From: Verrucomicrobiia bacterium
GTDB taxonomy: Bacteria > Verrucomicrobiota > Verrucomicrobiia > Verrucomicrobiales > DEV007
Assembly: GCA_020439945.1 (NCBI GenBank)
Contig: JAGRPB010000001.1
Span: 1-64,000, forward strand
Length of the DNA stretch: 64,000 bases
Direction of reading: 5' to 3'
A program made the position numbers and the translations under genes. Positions 36,164 through 45,483 of the stretch are shown one piece after another. The number at the start of each line of letters is the position of its first letter. Position 1 is the stretch's first letter. The notes below the pieces were generated by a model. The model had not been told where the DNA came from. It saw only the letters and a program-made list of their open reading frames with translations, and made no database searches.

Positions 36164-37002
36164 CTGCGCCGCCGTCTGCTGCCGAGATCGTGCGAGCCGC
36201 CGGATCCAACCTGGCTTTTGCACTCGCGGTCCTGCCCCGGTCGATCCGGGCGGACATGCGGGTGTTCTACGCTTTTTGCCGGCAGGTCGATGACATCGTG
36301 GACGGCATCGAGGCGGCCGAGTCGGAAAAACGCGCCGCGCTGGAACGCTGGAGGCAAATCGTGCGGAGAGAAGAGGAATCGCTCGATCCGGCGCCTCGAC
36401 CCGGGCTGGAGCAGGAAATGACCGAGCTTTGCCGGCGTCGCCAACTGCCGGCGATTCACCTGGAGGAAATCATCGACGGCGTGGCCATGGATCTCGATCG
36501 GAATCGCTACGCGACCATCGAAGAACTGCTCCGCTACTGTCATGGCGTGGCCAGCGCGGTCGGGCTGGTGAGCATCGAGATCTTCGGGTGCCGCGATCCC
36601 GGCAGCCGGGTTTATGCGGTGAAGCTGGGGTACGCGCTTCAACTCACGAACATCCTTCGCGACGTGGGAGAGGATGCCTCGGAAGGGCGCATCTATCTGC
36701 CCCGGGAGGATCTGGAGCAATTCGGGATCGAGGAGGAAGGCATTCTGGAATGGAAACACGACGAGGCTTTCGCCCGGTTGATGGCGTTCGAATGCGAACG
36801 TGCCGAGGCCTTTTACGCGGAAGCGGTGGCGGTACTGCCGGAGATCGACCGGCGGTCGTTGCGATCGGCGGAACTGATGCGCGAGATCTATTCCCGCATT
36901 CTGGCCCGGATGAAGGCGGATGGATTTCGTGTTTTTGAAAAACGCTACCGGCTGCCGAAGCTCGAGATGATCGGGTGCCTGGGCCGATCCATTTTTGGCT
37001 GA
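36160..37002 (+). CDS. hpnD: Presqualene diphosphate synthase (HpnD-like)
   Basis: The 280-residue protein opens with AGSNLAFALAVLP and YAFCRQVDDIVDG, the HpnD form of the first aspartate-rich motif. The second such motif is NILRDVGEDASEGRIYLP. HpnD makes presqualene diphosphate from two farnesyl diphosphates, and HpnE reduces it to squalene for hopanoids or sterols. Other hpn genes are not in this window. A phytoene-synthase-like activity is an alternative. It overlaps the DUF805 stop. Repeat copy C begins 4 bases after its stop. Confidence 0.85.
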   Translation: MTAPPSAAEIVRAAGSNLAFALAVLPRSIRADMRVFYAFCRQVDDIVDGIEAAESEKRAALERWRQIVRREEESLDPAPRPGLEQEMTELCRRRQLPAIHLEEIIDGVAMDLDRNRYATIEELLRYCHGVASAVGLVSIEIFGCRDPGSRVYAVKLGYALQLTNILRDVGEDASEGRIYLPREDLEQFGIEEEGILEWKHDEAFARLMAFECERAEAFYAEAVAVLPEIDRRSLRSAELMREIYSRILARMKADGFRVFEKRYRLPKLEMIGCLGRSIFG

Positions 37003-37005
37003 CCC

Positions 37006-37042
37006 AACCCTGTTGAATCGCGGACCTGACCCTGTTGGATCG
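37006..37042 (+). repeat. Palindromic repeat, copy C (core TCGCGGAYYTGA)
   Basis: AACCCTGTTGAATCGCGG begins the copy, followed by ACCTGACCCTGTTGGATCG. Here the second arm is a direct rather than inverted copy (CCCTGTTG twice, 22 bases apart). The core reads in the direction of the upstream hpnD gene. It shows that the arm can occur in either orientation around a fixed core. Confidence 0.72.
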
Positions 37043-37102
37043 ATTCGGGCACGTGTTTCCGGGCTTGCGGCTTTTGGCGATTCAGGCGAGAAAGGCCGTC
37101 CC

Positions 37103-38821
37103 ATGAAATTCGAGGTCTCTCGCTTTCTTTCGATTCCGACATTGGCTGCTGTCGGTCTGTTTTCTATCGTCTCAGAAGTTCGAGCCGAACCTCCGGCCTG
37201 GTCGGGAAATCCCGACGCGACCTTCGTGATCAAGACCCTGCCGGGCATGATGCGCTACGACACGACCGAACTGTTCGCCGCGCCGGGTGATCGGATCAAA
37301 CTGTCGCTGGAAAACGATGATGATCTGCAACACAACCTGGTGGTCCTGAAAACCGATCCGAATGACAAGGACGGCCAGAAATTCGCCCAGGCCGTTTTCA
37401 CGAGTCTCGGAGACAAGGCCATCGCGATGGGTTGGGTGCCGCGTGACGATCCGAGGATCATCGTCGCAACGCAATTGCTCGATCCACACGCGAGCGAGGC
37501 GATCTATTTCGAGGCTCCCGAAGAGCCCGGTGATTACCCGTTCGTCTGCACCGTACCCGGTCACTCGTTGTTGATGCGCGGCACGATCCGTGTGCAGAAG
37601 GCGATCGAGGTACTGACGGATCTGACCTATTCGATCTACGAGGGGAAATGGGACAAGCTGCCCGATTTTTCGACACTGAAACCCACCAAAACCGGTGATT
37701 TGCCGAGCGGGAAACTGGACATCGGCGTTGCCAAGGACCTGAAAGGTGGCTTTGGCATCGTGTTCGAAGGGAAATTGCATCTGACGGATGAGGAAGACTA
37801 TCGCTTCTTCCTGGCTTCGGATGACGGGTCCCGACTGATCATCGATGGCGAGGGCATCATCGACAGGGATGGGGTGCATCCGATGGGCAGTCCGAAGGAG
37901 GAAATGCTGCGTCTCCAGGAAGGTGTTCACTCGCTGCGGGTCGTGTATTTCGAGAAGAGCGGTCAGCGCGGCCTGTCGCTGGCCATGCGATCGAAGAGTC
38001 TCGGCTGGCAGGATCTTTCGGTTCAGACCACCAACAAGAAGGCGCAAAAGGCTCCGCCCAAACCCATTCTCCTGACGCCGAAAAATGGCGAGGCGATCAC
38101 GTTCCGCGCCTTTCTCCCGGGAGTGAATCCCCGCAGCATCGCGGTGGGTTATCCCGGTGGCGTCAACCTGGCTTGGGATGCGGACGTGCTGAACCTGTCG
38201 CGGGTCTGGCGGGGTGGTTTTCTCAATGTGGCGTCGAACTGGGACGGACGCGGTTCGGGGAGCCAGATTTCCGGTTACGATCAGGCCGAAGCGAGCCACG
38301 GTTTTCCCTTCCAACAGCTGGAGAGTCTCGACGAACCGTGGATGACGGTTTCGAAGGCGAGCATCAAATACGAGCGCGACGTGGCCGATCCGCAGAAAGA
38401 GATTTCGTTCTATGTGAAGAATCCGGATTACCAGTTTGAAGGCTATCGGCTCGAGCCCGGGAATCGCTTTCCCACGTTCCGGTATCGCTATCACGATGTG
38501 GAGATCGAAGACACCTTTGCCCCGAGCGAGATCGATGGCCGCGAAGCGCTGGTTCGCACGGTGACGTTGCGGGGCAAGGTGCCGGAGAAGACCTATTTCC
38601 GCCTGGCCGATTCGGGTAACCTGGAAAGGAACGATTCAGGTTGGTATGCGATCGAGCCCGCCGTGTGGCTGAAGCTCGACAGCGGTGGAGAGCCGGTGCT
38701 GCGCAATGTGGAGGGAGGCAAGGACCTGGTACTGCCGATCGAGCCGGATACAGAAAAGACCGAGCTGAAAATGACCTACTGGTGGCAGACGAAAATCGGC
38801 GGGCGGGTGAAACCGGACTGA
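37103..38821 (+). CDS. Secreted cupredoxin-PA14 protein
   Basis: From the ATG at 37103 (572 residues) there is a signal peptide (1-28). Residues about 30-165 form an azurin/auracyanin-like cupredoxin domain (TTELFAAPGDRIKL...) with the copper ligand set H (QHNLVVL) and C-x4-H-x4-M (CTVPGHSLLM). Residues about 185-310 form a PA14 carbohydrate-binding domain (FFLASDDGSRLIIDG...). The rest is beta-rich, similar to domains seen next to PVC sugar dehydrogenases. It probably passes electrons from a sugar dehydrogenase. The gene after it (34-base spacer) encodes such a propeller enzyme. Confidence 0.87.
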   Translation: MKFEVSRFLSIPTLAAVGLFSIVSEVRAEPPAWSGNPDATFVIKTLPGMMRYDTTELFAAPGDRIKLSLENDDDLQHNLVVLKTDPNDKDGQKFAQAVFTSLGDKAIAMGWVPRDDPRIIVATQLLDPHASEAIYFEAPEEPGDYPFVCTVPGHSLLMRGTIRVQKAIEVLTDLTYSIYEGKWDKLPDFSTLKPTKTGDLPSGKLDIGVAKDLKGGFGIVFEGKLHLTDEEDYRFFLASDDGSRLIIDGEGIIDRDGVHPMGSPKEEMLRLQEGVHSLRVVYFEKSGQRGLSLAMRSKSLGWQDLSVQTTNKKAQKAPPKPILLTPKNGEAITFRAFLPGVNPRSIAVGYPGGVNLAWDADVLNLSRVWRGGFLNVASNWDGRGSGSQISGYDQAEASHGFPFQQLESLDEPWMTVSKASIKYERDVADPQKEISFYVKNPDYQFEGYRLEPGNRFPTFRYRYHDVEIEDTFAPSEIDGREALVRTVTLRGKVPEKTYFRLADSGNLERNDSGWYAIEPAVWLKLDSGGEPVLRNVEGGKDLVLPIEPDTEKTELKMTYWWQTKIGGRVKPD

Positions 38822-38855
38822 TCTGCTGACGGAAACCTGAACTTCTTTGATCGAG

Positions 38856-40361
38856 ATGAAACAGAACCATCCTGAATTACTTGCTCGGCTCTGCGTGGCG
38901 GCGATCGCCGCGGGAACGGGTTCGGTTTTTGCGGCCGACGAAGCACCCAAGGAATCGGATTACTACACCATCACCACCTTCGATGCGCCCGCGGAAGATG
39001 CGGTGATCGAGGGCGGGGCGGTCGAGTTGCTGCCCGACGATCGCATCGCGGTCAGCACGCGCCGGGGACAGATCTGGACGGTGGAGAATGCCTTCGAGTA
39101 TCCCGCCAAACCGGCGAAGTGGTCGGTGTTTGCCGAATACCTGCACGAGCCGCTCGGTCTCGCCTGGCGCGATGGCTGGCTCTACGCGGTGCAACGGCCC
39201 GAAGTCACCCGGATGAAAGATTCCGACGGTGATGGTCGCGCCGATGTCTTCGAAACCGTGGCCGACGATTGGGGCATCAGTGGCAACTATCACGAGTACG
39301 CTTTCGGTTCGAAATTCGATCCCCAGGGAAATCTCTACACGGTGCTTTGCCTGACCGGATCCTTCACCTCGGAGGCGCTGTTTCGCGGCTGGGTGCTGAA
39401 GATCACGCCGGACGGAAAAACGGTGCCGATGGCCTCCGGGGTTCGTTCGCCCGGCGGGATCGGATTCAATGCCGAGGGCGATCTTTTCTACACCGACAAC
39501 CAGGGCGCGTGGAACGGATCGAGTTCGTTGAAATGGGTGAAACCGGGAGCCTTCGAGGGCAACCCCAACGGCAACATCTGGTATCCCTACACCGAGGGCG
39601 CCATCGGGGAGCGTCCGGTGAATCCGCCACTGACGGAGGAAGGCAGCCGCACGGTGACCGAACGCGACAACATTCCGGAATATTTGCCGCCCGCGGTGAT
39701 ATTGCCGCATGGCAAGGTGGGCAATTCGCCGACAGGCATCGTGGCCGATCTCTCGGGGGGCAAGTTCGGTCCCTTCGCCGGCCAGGTGTTTGTTGGAGAA
39801 CAAACCCATTCCAAGGTTCACCGGGTTTTTCTTGAACAGGTGAACGGCGTCTATCAGGGCGCGATGTTCCCTTTCATGGAGGGCTTCGATTCCGGAAATA
39901 TCGGGCTGCTCCTGACGAAGAGCGGCGCGATGTTTACCAGCGGTTCCAACCGCGGCTGGGGGGCTCGTGGAACGAGGAACTGGAATTTCGAGCGCGTGAA
40001 CTGGACCGGGAAGATTCCCTTCGAAATTCACGAGATGCGCGCCCGTCCGGACGGTTTCGAATTGACCTTCACCGAGCCGATCGATCCCGAAACGGCGGTT
40101 GATGCTTCCTTTGAGATGGAAGCCTACACCTACATCTATCAGAAGGCCTATGGCAGTCCCGAGGTCGATCAGGTCACTCCGAAAGTGAGCGTGACCGGGA
40201 TCGGTGATGACGGAAAATCACTCGTGCTGAAAGTCGAACCGCTCACCAGGGGGCACGTTCACGAATTGCATGTGAAAGGACTCCGTTCGAAAGACGGTCT
40301 GCCCCTGTTGCATGACGTCGCCTATTACACCCTGAACGAGATTCCGGCTGCCAAGCAGTGA
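38856..40361 (+). CDS. Sorbosone-dehydrogenase-like beta-propeller protein, secreted
   Basis: The ATG at 38856 gives 501 residues with a signal peptide ending near residue 27 (SVFAAD); a TTG at 38847 is an alternative start. The propeller body resembles glucose/sorbosone dehydrogenases (DSDGDGRADVFE, SPGGIGFNAEGDLFYTDNQGAW, FVGEQTHSKVHR), followed by a fibronectin-like C-terminal domain. The family oxidises sugars, sometimes with PQQ; no cofactor motif is decisive here. Its pairing with the cupredoxin suggests a periplasmic oxidation module delivering electrons to copper protein. Convergent with the large gene at 40375. Confidence 0.85.
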   Translation: MKQNHPELLARLCVAAIAAGTGSVFAADEAPKESDYYTITTFDAPAEDAVIEGGAVELLPDDRIAVSTRRGQIWTVENAFEYPAKPAKWSVFAEYLHEPLGLAWRDGWLYAVQRPEVTRMKDSDGDGRADVFETVADDWGISGNYHEYAFGSKFDPQGNLYTVLCLTGSFTSEALFRGWVLKITPDGKTVPMASGVRSPGGIGFNAEGDLFYTDNQGAWNGSSSLKWVKPGAFEGNPNGNIWYPYTEGAIGERPVNPPLTEEGSRTVTERDNIPEYLPPAVILPHGKVGNSPTGIVADLSGGKFGPFAGQVFVGEQTHSKVHRVFLEQVNGVYQGAMFPFMEGFDSGNIGLLLTKSGAMFTSGSNRGWGARGTRNWNFERVNWTGKIPFEIHEMRARPDGFELTFTEPIDPETAVDASFEMEAYTYIYQKAYGSPEVDQVTPKVSVTGIGDDGKSLVLKVEPLTRGHVHELHVKGLRSKDGLPLLHDVAYYTLNEIPAAKQ

Positions 40362-40374
40362 CGGATTTCAACCA

Positions 40375-43300
40375 TCACGGCTGAGGCGTGAGGCCGAAGA
40401 ATCCGTGGGTATCAGGGGCGGCGGAATTTCCGGTGACCAGGTCCTGCCTCTGGAAGACGACCCCGTCCACGCGAATCAGCTGTCGGAGATTTCTTCCGTC
40501 TCCATCAACGTAGCGATTCACGAAGGTTCCCGAGATCCAGCCGGTTCTGCGATTGGCGTTCAGGCGGAAGATCCCGTCATCGGGAACGTCATCGGCAAAC
40601 ACGTTGCGATCATCCCAGTGGAGCGCCTGCCCGGGCACGGTGGGGTCGAAATTGCCCGTCACCTCCGCGGCGACTTCATCGGAGGCGCCGCCGGGAATGG
40701 GGAGCATCCGTTCACCCGGCACAAAGGCGTAGGCTGATCCCAGGACGGGGACCTCGACCGAGAAACCGTCGGGGTACCAGAGCTGACGTGAATGAGGGAA
40801 CCTTTGCCAGTGGGCCGTGCCCTGGAAATCGGCTTCACCGCTGACGGCAAAGACGACGCGTCCGGAGATCTGTCCCAGCCGCCATTGATCGTGGAAGCTC
40901 CAGCCCAGATCGTCGCCCGATCCCTCCAGTCGAGTCGTGAGACTGCGCCGCTGCCGGTCGGCCAGCAGAAGTTGAACATTCACGAGGCCGTTGGGACGGA
41001 TCAGCACCACCGCCACGCCGTCACCGGATGGATACCCGGCTCCGAGATCTTCCATCGCGGGAAGAATCATGGTGAATCGTCCCGTCTGAGAATCGGTGAT
41101 GTCGTCACGCCCGGTCGTGTGGATCAGGACGAGTGACAGGATTTCGCCCGATTCGATGTTTTCAAGATCGGCGGTGATGGCCGGAGTCCCACCATCGGTC
41201 AAGGTGACGAAGTGGAGATTGGAAAGGGTATGAGTGAGCGAGAGCGGTCCGCGAAAGAAAGTCACGGTCAGGCTGCCGTCCGTTTCCGCGGTGCCGCGAA
41301 AGCGGCCGAGGGCGCCGCCGATCCTGGCGGTGCCGGTGAAGAGGCCGACCGAGTTGACGAAGAGCGAGATTTCCCCGCCATCAGGTGTCAGGACGACGCC
41401 ACGGAACCAGCCGGAATGGATGGCGGGATCGAAGGTGCCCGTCGGTGTCGAGGAAAGGTCGACCGCCAGATCAGTCAGGGTACTGTCGCCGCCTTCGACA
41501 TTCGAAACGTCCGAGTTGGCGAGCCCGTTTCCGGTGAGTTGAATGCCGTAGGGATTGTGATCCCGATCGTTGGACAAAATCGTGAGATTGCCGAGGGCGA
41601 CCCCTTCTGCCGCCGGCACGAAACGGATCCGCAGGCAGGACGATTCACCGGGAGCCAGGTAACCGGCGCGGTCGGCGACCAGCGAGAAGCCTTGGCCGTC
41701 GAGTTGGGGAACGTCGGGCAGGAGGAGATTTCCGCCTCCCGTATTGACCAGTTCCACGATTCGTTCACCCACGCCTCCGTCGAGTCCGATATCACCGAAA
41801 TCCAGGATGGCTCCGGGAGCCAAGTCCACACCCGAGCCGTTCCGAAGGACCAGGGTCGGAGTGGCGGCGGGTCGCAGGGTGAAATGATCCGTCGCGCCCG
41901 GAAGGAGGGACAGGCCGGCCACGAGACCCTGTTTCTGAAGCGCAACGCCCCGGGTGACAATGCGGCGATTGACCGGTCTGCCGTTCGGGTCGGTGCCGAG
42001 TTGGTTGTGAATGGTGACCACCTGGCCCGTCTGGATCTGGAGCAGAACGCGAAGCCGTTCATCGCCATTGTTGAACGGCAGGAGGCGATTATCAGGCAAC
42101 CACGTGACGGGAATCACGCTCGGTGACGGATCGAGAAGCGACGTTCCCGTTTCCCAGATGGCGTTGTCCTCGCCGTTCGCCACCTGGCTGAGAACGCGCT
42201 CGCCGAGTCCCGGCACCTCATAGCGGGAACCGACCGCGTGCAGCGCCAGTTCGAAACCGAGAGGGTATCGGCTGAGGCGGTTGGGTCTGGGCTCGGCCTC
42301 TTTTTTCCAATGAACCGGACCGTCGAGATCGCCGACGTTGTCTTCGTTTCTGAAAATGAGCTGTCCCGCGATGAAGCCGCCGTTTCGCCCGTAAACCGGC
42401 TGAAACAGATTCCAGATGCCGTCACCATCGAGAAAGGTCGCGTCGGAGACCGGCGTGCCATCGCCGAGCATCAAGGTCGCCAGGATTCGGCCGTTGGGAA
42501 GCACCGTGACCAGGCCGAAGCCGTTGCCACCGGGAACAATTTGCGGGTCGACCGTCGGGTCGGTCGGAAGGACCAGAGTATAGCGACCGGGCTCCACGAG
42601 ACCGCTGGAGTCGGCCGGTGAAGACGAGTGGCTCAGAACAATGTCCAGGTTCTCGTCCCCGACCGCGACCGTTCCCGTGATCGCCGGTGCGCCGCTGCCG
42701 GAGGTGGCGAGTTGCATTTCGAGAGTGGGGGCGGAGCCATTCGCGGCCGGGTTCTCGATTTCCGTAAATTCACCGGTGTCTGAATCGAAAGTGCCACGAA
42801 TCACATAGCGACGCCCGTCGACAAGGAGAGTCACGGTGGCCAAACCCTGGGGAGAAACAAACCCGCGGATTTCCCCGGCAAACCGCGAACCCGGCTCGGT
42901 GATGAGTCCGATGTAGCGTCCCTGATGATCGGGAGTGAAACCGCTGTCGGTGTAGGTCGTACCGGGCGTGCCGGTTCCGGGCAGATCAATCGGTCCCGGA
43001 TTATTCGGGGGTGCCGTGGAGGTCCCGGTCAGGCCGGTGGCGTAGGTCCCACTGGCGCCGGGATCGCGAAGTGAGAATCCTCCGCCGTCGGCGGGACTCA
43101 CGAACGAAAGCGTGTGAACCCCGTGGCGGGCGGGGAGGGCAAAGATCATCTCGCCACCACTCCCGCTGTCGAGTTGATCGGTACGGAAAGATTCAAAGGT
43201 GTCGCCATTGGCAAGTCGTTCACCGGGTGCCAGATGATCGGGAAACCAGTAAAAACAGAGCGCGGTTCCGGGCGAAAGCTGGTGTGGTGGGTAGGGCAGG

Positions 43301-43650
43301 TTTCTCAGGATTCCGGTAAACCCGCTGCCCGGTCCCGCGAAACCCTGGTCGCTCGCCTGGACCACGCCGACGATGACGTCGTCGCTGAGACCCACCGCTT
43401 CGCCGACGGCGAGCCGGGTGCCGATGGCGGTCACGTGATTGAGTGGATGGAAACCGTTCCCGGCCCGGTCGGCGACGAGAATGCCCACCGTTCCCTCCGG
43501 CACATCGAGATCGCCGCCGAGGTAGATCTGGATGGTGGGACTGGCTTGCAGGATTCCCGCCGCGAAGCCGAACCACGCAAGACACACGCAAGCCGTCGCG
43601 GAGATCCGGCGTCGCCGCAAGCGTCGGAGGATTGAAGAGGGTAGACTCAT
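40375..43650 (-). CDS. Large secreted protein with an internal duplication and choice-of-anchor-D-like domain
   Basis: The 1091-residue protein starts with a basic leader (RRLRRRR) and signal peptide (to about 36). Two stretches repeat the same plan: G-R-Y/F-T-(L/M)-(V/I)-L-P, a PNG(R/L) block, IWNL/W-type then GxI(S/A)G, H-W-K/R, YxxP-type and a C-terminal GVxxQ(K/R)Q(D/G)LV(T/A)G motif. They lie at roughly 355-615 and 880-1091. Between them, about 625-730, is an ASPM-SPD-2-Hydin-like (choice-of-anchor D) domain. No enzymatic motif is seen. It is the last gene of the five-gene minus-strand unit. The duplicated part may be a surface or binding module. I do not recognise the family. Confidence 0.75.
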   Translation of the reverse strand: MSLPSSILRRLRRRRISATACVCLAWFGFAAGILQASPTIQIYLGGDLDVPEGTVGILVADRAGNGFHPLNHVTAIGTRLAVGEAVGLSDDVIVGVVQASDQGFAGPGSGFTGILRNLPYPPHQLSPGTALCFYWFPDHLAPGERLANGDTFESFRTDQLDSGSGGEMIFALPARHGVHTLSFVSPADGGGFSLRDPGASGTYATGLTGTSTAPPNNPGPIDLPGTGTPGTTYTDSGFTPDHQGRYIGLITEPGSRFAGEIRGFVSPQGLATVTLLVDGRRYVIRGTFDSDTGEFTEIENPAANGSAPTLEMQLATSGSGAPAITGTVAVGDENLDIVLSHSSSPADSSGLVEPGRYTLVLPTDPTVDPQIVPGGNGFGLVTVLPNGRILATLMLGDGTPVSDATFLDGDGIWNLFQPVYGRNGGFIAGQLIFRNEDNVGDLDGPVHWKKEAEPRPNRLSRYPLGFELALHAVGSRYEVPGLGERVLSQVANGEDNAIWETGTSLLDPSPSVIPVTWLPDNRLLPFNNGDERLRVLLQIQTGQVVTIHNQLGTDPNGRPVNRRIVTRGVALQKQGLVAGLSLLPGATDHFTLRPAATPTLVLRNGSGVDLAPGAILDFGDIGLDGGVGERIVELVNTGGGNLLLPDVPQLDGQGFSLVADRAGYLAPGESSCLRIRFVPAAEGVALGNLTILSNDRDHNPYGIQLTGNGLANSDVSNVEGGDSTLTDLAVDLSSTPTGTFDPAIHSGWFRGVVLTPDGGEISLFVNSVGLFTGTARIGGALGRFRGTAETDGSLTVTFFRGPLSLTHTLSNLHFVTLTDGGTPAITADLENIESGEILSLVLIHTTGRDDITDSQTGRFTMILPAMEDLGAGYPSGDGVAVVLIRPNGLVNVQLLLADRQRRSLTTRLEGSGDDLGWSFHDQWRLGQISGRVVFAVSGEADFQGTAHWQRFPHSRQLWYPDGFSVEVPVLGSAYAFVPGERMLPIPGGASDEVAAEVTGNFDPTVPGQALHWDDRNVFADDVPDDGIFRLNANRRTGWISGTFVNRYVDGDGRNLRQLIRVDGVVFQRQDLVTGNSAAPDTHGFFGLTPQP

Positions 43651-43692
43651 GGAAGGAAGAGGGTCTGGTGAGCGAGCGGGCCGGAGAAAAAC

Positions 43693-44799
43693 TCAGAGAT
43701 TGGGATCCTGGGTCCAGACGGTGGTTTGGTGATTGAGGGTGGGCGCCTTGCGAATCACGAACGATGCGCCGGCGGGCAGGGAATCGCCGGCGGCCGCCAC
43801 CGGCGGGCCTGTTTCCTCCACGCGGAACCATTCGCCGCCTTTCACGAAATACGTTGCCGCGGGTTCCGGATCGTGGGTCGGGACCGCGTTGGAGAAAACC
43901 AGCAGCAAATCGCGGCGCTGAGCCGGAGCCAATCCGGGGCTGGGGGCGAACTCTCTCGGCAGGAAATTCAGTTCGCCCAGCGTCGAAGGCAGCGGGCGAC
44001 TGAGGCTGAGGTGATGATCGAGCGTGTCGCCCCGGCGGCTTTCGAGGACGACTCCGCTGGGCGAGGCATTCACCAAGGCGGCCGGGCGAAAGATCGTGGC
44101 GTCAGCTCCGTCGGGGTGCCGGATGACCAGCACGGCGTGGGGCGGAATCACGGCATCGTCCGCAGCGGGAATCCCGGCGGCGGCTTCGAACCAACCGGTG
44201 GAGGTGAGAAAGAAGACGCGATCGGGCGAGGCGTTCGGTGCCACGGGCCCGGCCGGGTAGACGAACAATTCGCTGCCTCGCTGCCCCGGCAGCAGACCAC
44301 CGGACGGGTGCAGGGTCGCCTGGGTCGCGACTGGAAACAAGCTGGCGGGAGTCCAGAATGGAACGATGTCGACAGGATCGCCCGCTTCGGCATTCAGCGG
44401 GGGATGGCCTTCGGGAATCTCGATCTCGATTTCCGCGCCAGAGTTTCCGGCGACCGGGAATTGGCGTCCGGCGGCGTTTCCGTTGGAGAAACGAATGAAA
44501 TGCGTTCCCGCCAATGCGTCGGCGTTCCAGCCCGGATCGCCTCCGGCCAGAGTGATCACGAGGCTGCGAGCGTTGGAAGTTCCCGGGGCAACGGCTGCCG
44601 CGTTCCCGCGGAAGGCCACGGAGCGTTCAAAGGGAACCGAGATCACGGTGTCCGCGCTGCCCTGGCAATCAAATTCCTGGAACCCGGCCACGGGAGAGGC
44701 GGCGGTGTCCACCGGTTCCTGTGCCGCGGCTAGCGAGACGAGGAATGGGAAAATTGCGAGCTGATGGGCAAGTTTCATGGCGGGGCGGAAACGGATCAT
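43693..44799 (-). CDS. Secreted protein of an uncharacterised verrucomicrobial family (TIGR02597-like)
   Basis: The start at 44799 overlaps the stop of the upstream gene (ATGA), giving 368 residues; an ATG at 44778 is equally able to start the signal peptide (hydrophobic stretch about 15-26). The body is beta-rich with repeated motifs such as PVDIVPFWTPASLFP and FFLTSTGWFEA. These recall, from memory and not verified, a verrucomicrobial family often annotated TIGR02597. It has no catalytic motif. It lies 42 bases upstream of the large duplicated protein and shares the unit with DUF1800/DUF1501. Confidence 0.7.
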   Translation of the reverse strand: MIRFRPAMKLAHQLAIFPFLVSLAAAQEPVDTAASPVAGFQEFDCQGSADTVISVPFERSVAFRGNAAAVAPGTSNARSLVITLAGGDPGWNADALAGTHFIRFSNGNAAGRQFPVAGNSGAEIEIEIPEGHPPLNAEAGDPVDIVPFWTPASLFPVATQATLHPSGGLLPGQRGSELFVYPAGPVAPNASPDRVFFLTSTGWFEAAAGIPAADDAVIPPHAVLVIRHPDGADATIFRPAALVNASPSGVVLESRRGDTLDHHLSLSRPLPSTLGELNFLPREFAPSPGLAPAQRRDLLLVFSNAVPTHDPEPAATYFVKGGEWFRVEETGPPVAAAGDSLPAGASFVIRKAPTLNHQTTVWTQDPNL

Positions 44800-45473
44800 T
44801 CAAAATTCAGATCGAGACGAACGTCGTCGCCGGTGAAAAGCTGGTGGTCGGGGCCGGCGGAAGTCACATCCATCTCATCGCGACTGACAGGGTGGAAGAA
44901 ATAGGGCGTGCCCCACCGATCGAGCAGCTGTCCGCGTTGATTGATGGCCGGATGATCGGGTGGCAGCACGACGAGTCCCCGCGCGTTGCGGCCGGTGAGA
45001 CCGGCGACGATTTCTTCGTTTTCGCCACCGAAGGGATTCTCGTGAAACGCGGCCCGGTAGGTGTTGAGAGCGTCCTGAATGAACGCGAGATCGGCTTCGG
45101 GCGAGTGGTCCGCCTGGTTGAGGGTTTCCACGCTCGCGTGGGCGATGGGAGCGTAGGTGGGCTCCGGGATCTCGATGGGTTTTGTCTCACCGTTGCCGAG
45201 ATCGATCGACAGTTCCGGTGTGATGATTTCGAGATCGGGATTTGCGTCACCTTTCGGCGGCGTCTGAGTGATGGTCTTTTCCGGTGATTCGAGGTCCGCA
45301 AGGCGAGCCGGTTTTTCGGGAAGGCTCGATTCCTGGTTTTTCGCCGGTAGCGAAGGAGCGACCGGCGCGGATTTTTCCTTCAGATGGGACCAGCCAAAAC
45401 CGATGACCACCGCCATGGCCGCGAGGGGCAGGGCGAGCGCCAGTCTGGCTTTGGTCTGGTCGTCCATTTTCAC
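44796..45473 (-). CDS. Membrane-anchored protein with GspG-like C-terminal motif
   Basis: The 225-residue protein has one N-terminal membrane helix (about 11-28) without a prepilin cleavage site and then a Pro/Glu/Lys-rich linker (30-105). The last 60 residues look like the C-terminal part of GspG major pseudopilins: GQLLDRWGTPYFFHPVS, then TSAGPDHQLFTGDDV, corresponding to the DPWGNPY and SxGxDG...GDD motifs that bind calcium in GspG. Thus it is a GspG-like domain on a non-pilin anchor. It lies 10 bases after DUF1501 and overlaps the next gene, so it is part of the same transcript. Confidence 0.75.
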   Translation of the reverse strand: MKMDDQTKARLALALPLAAMAVVIGFGWSHLKEKSAPVAPSLPAKNQESSLPEKPARLADLESPEKTITQTPPKGDANPDLEIITPELSIDLGNGETKPIEIPEPTYAPIAHASVETLNQADHSPEADLAFIQDALNTYRAAFHENPFGGENEEIVAGLTGRNARGLVVLPPDHPAINQRGQLLDRWGTPYFFHPVSRDEMDVTSAGPDHQLFTGDDVRLDLNFE

Positions 45474-45483
45474 AGGATTGGAA

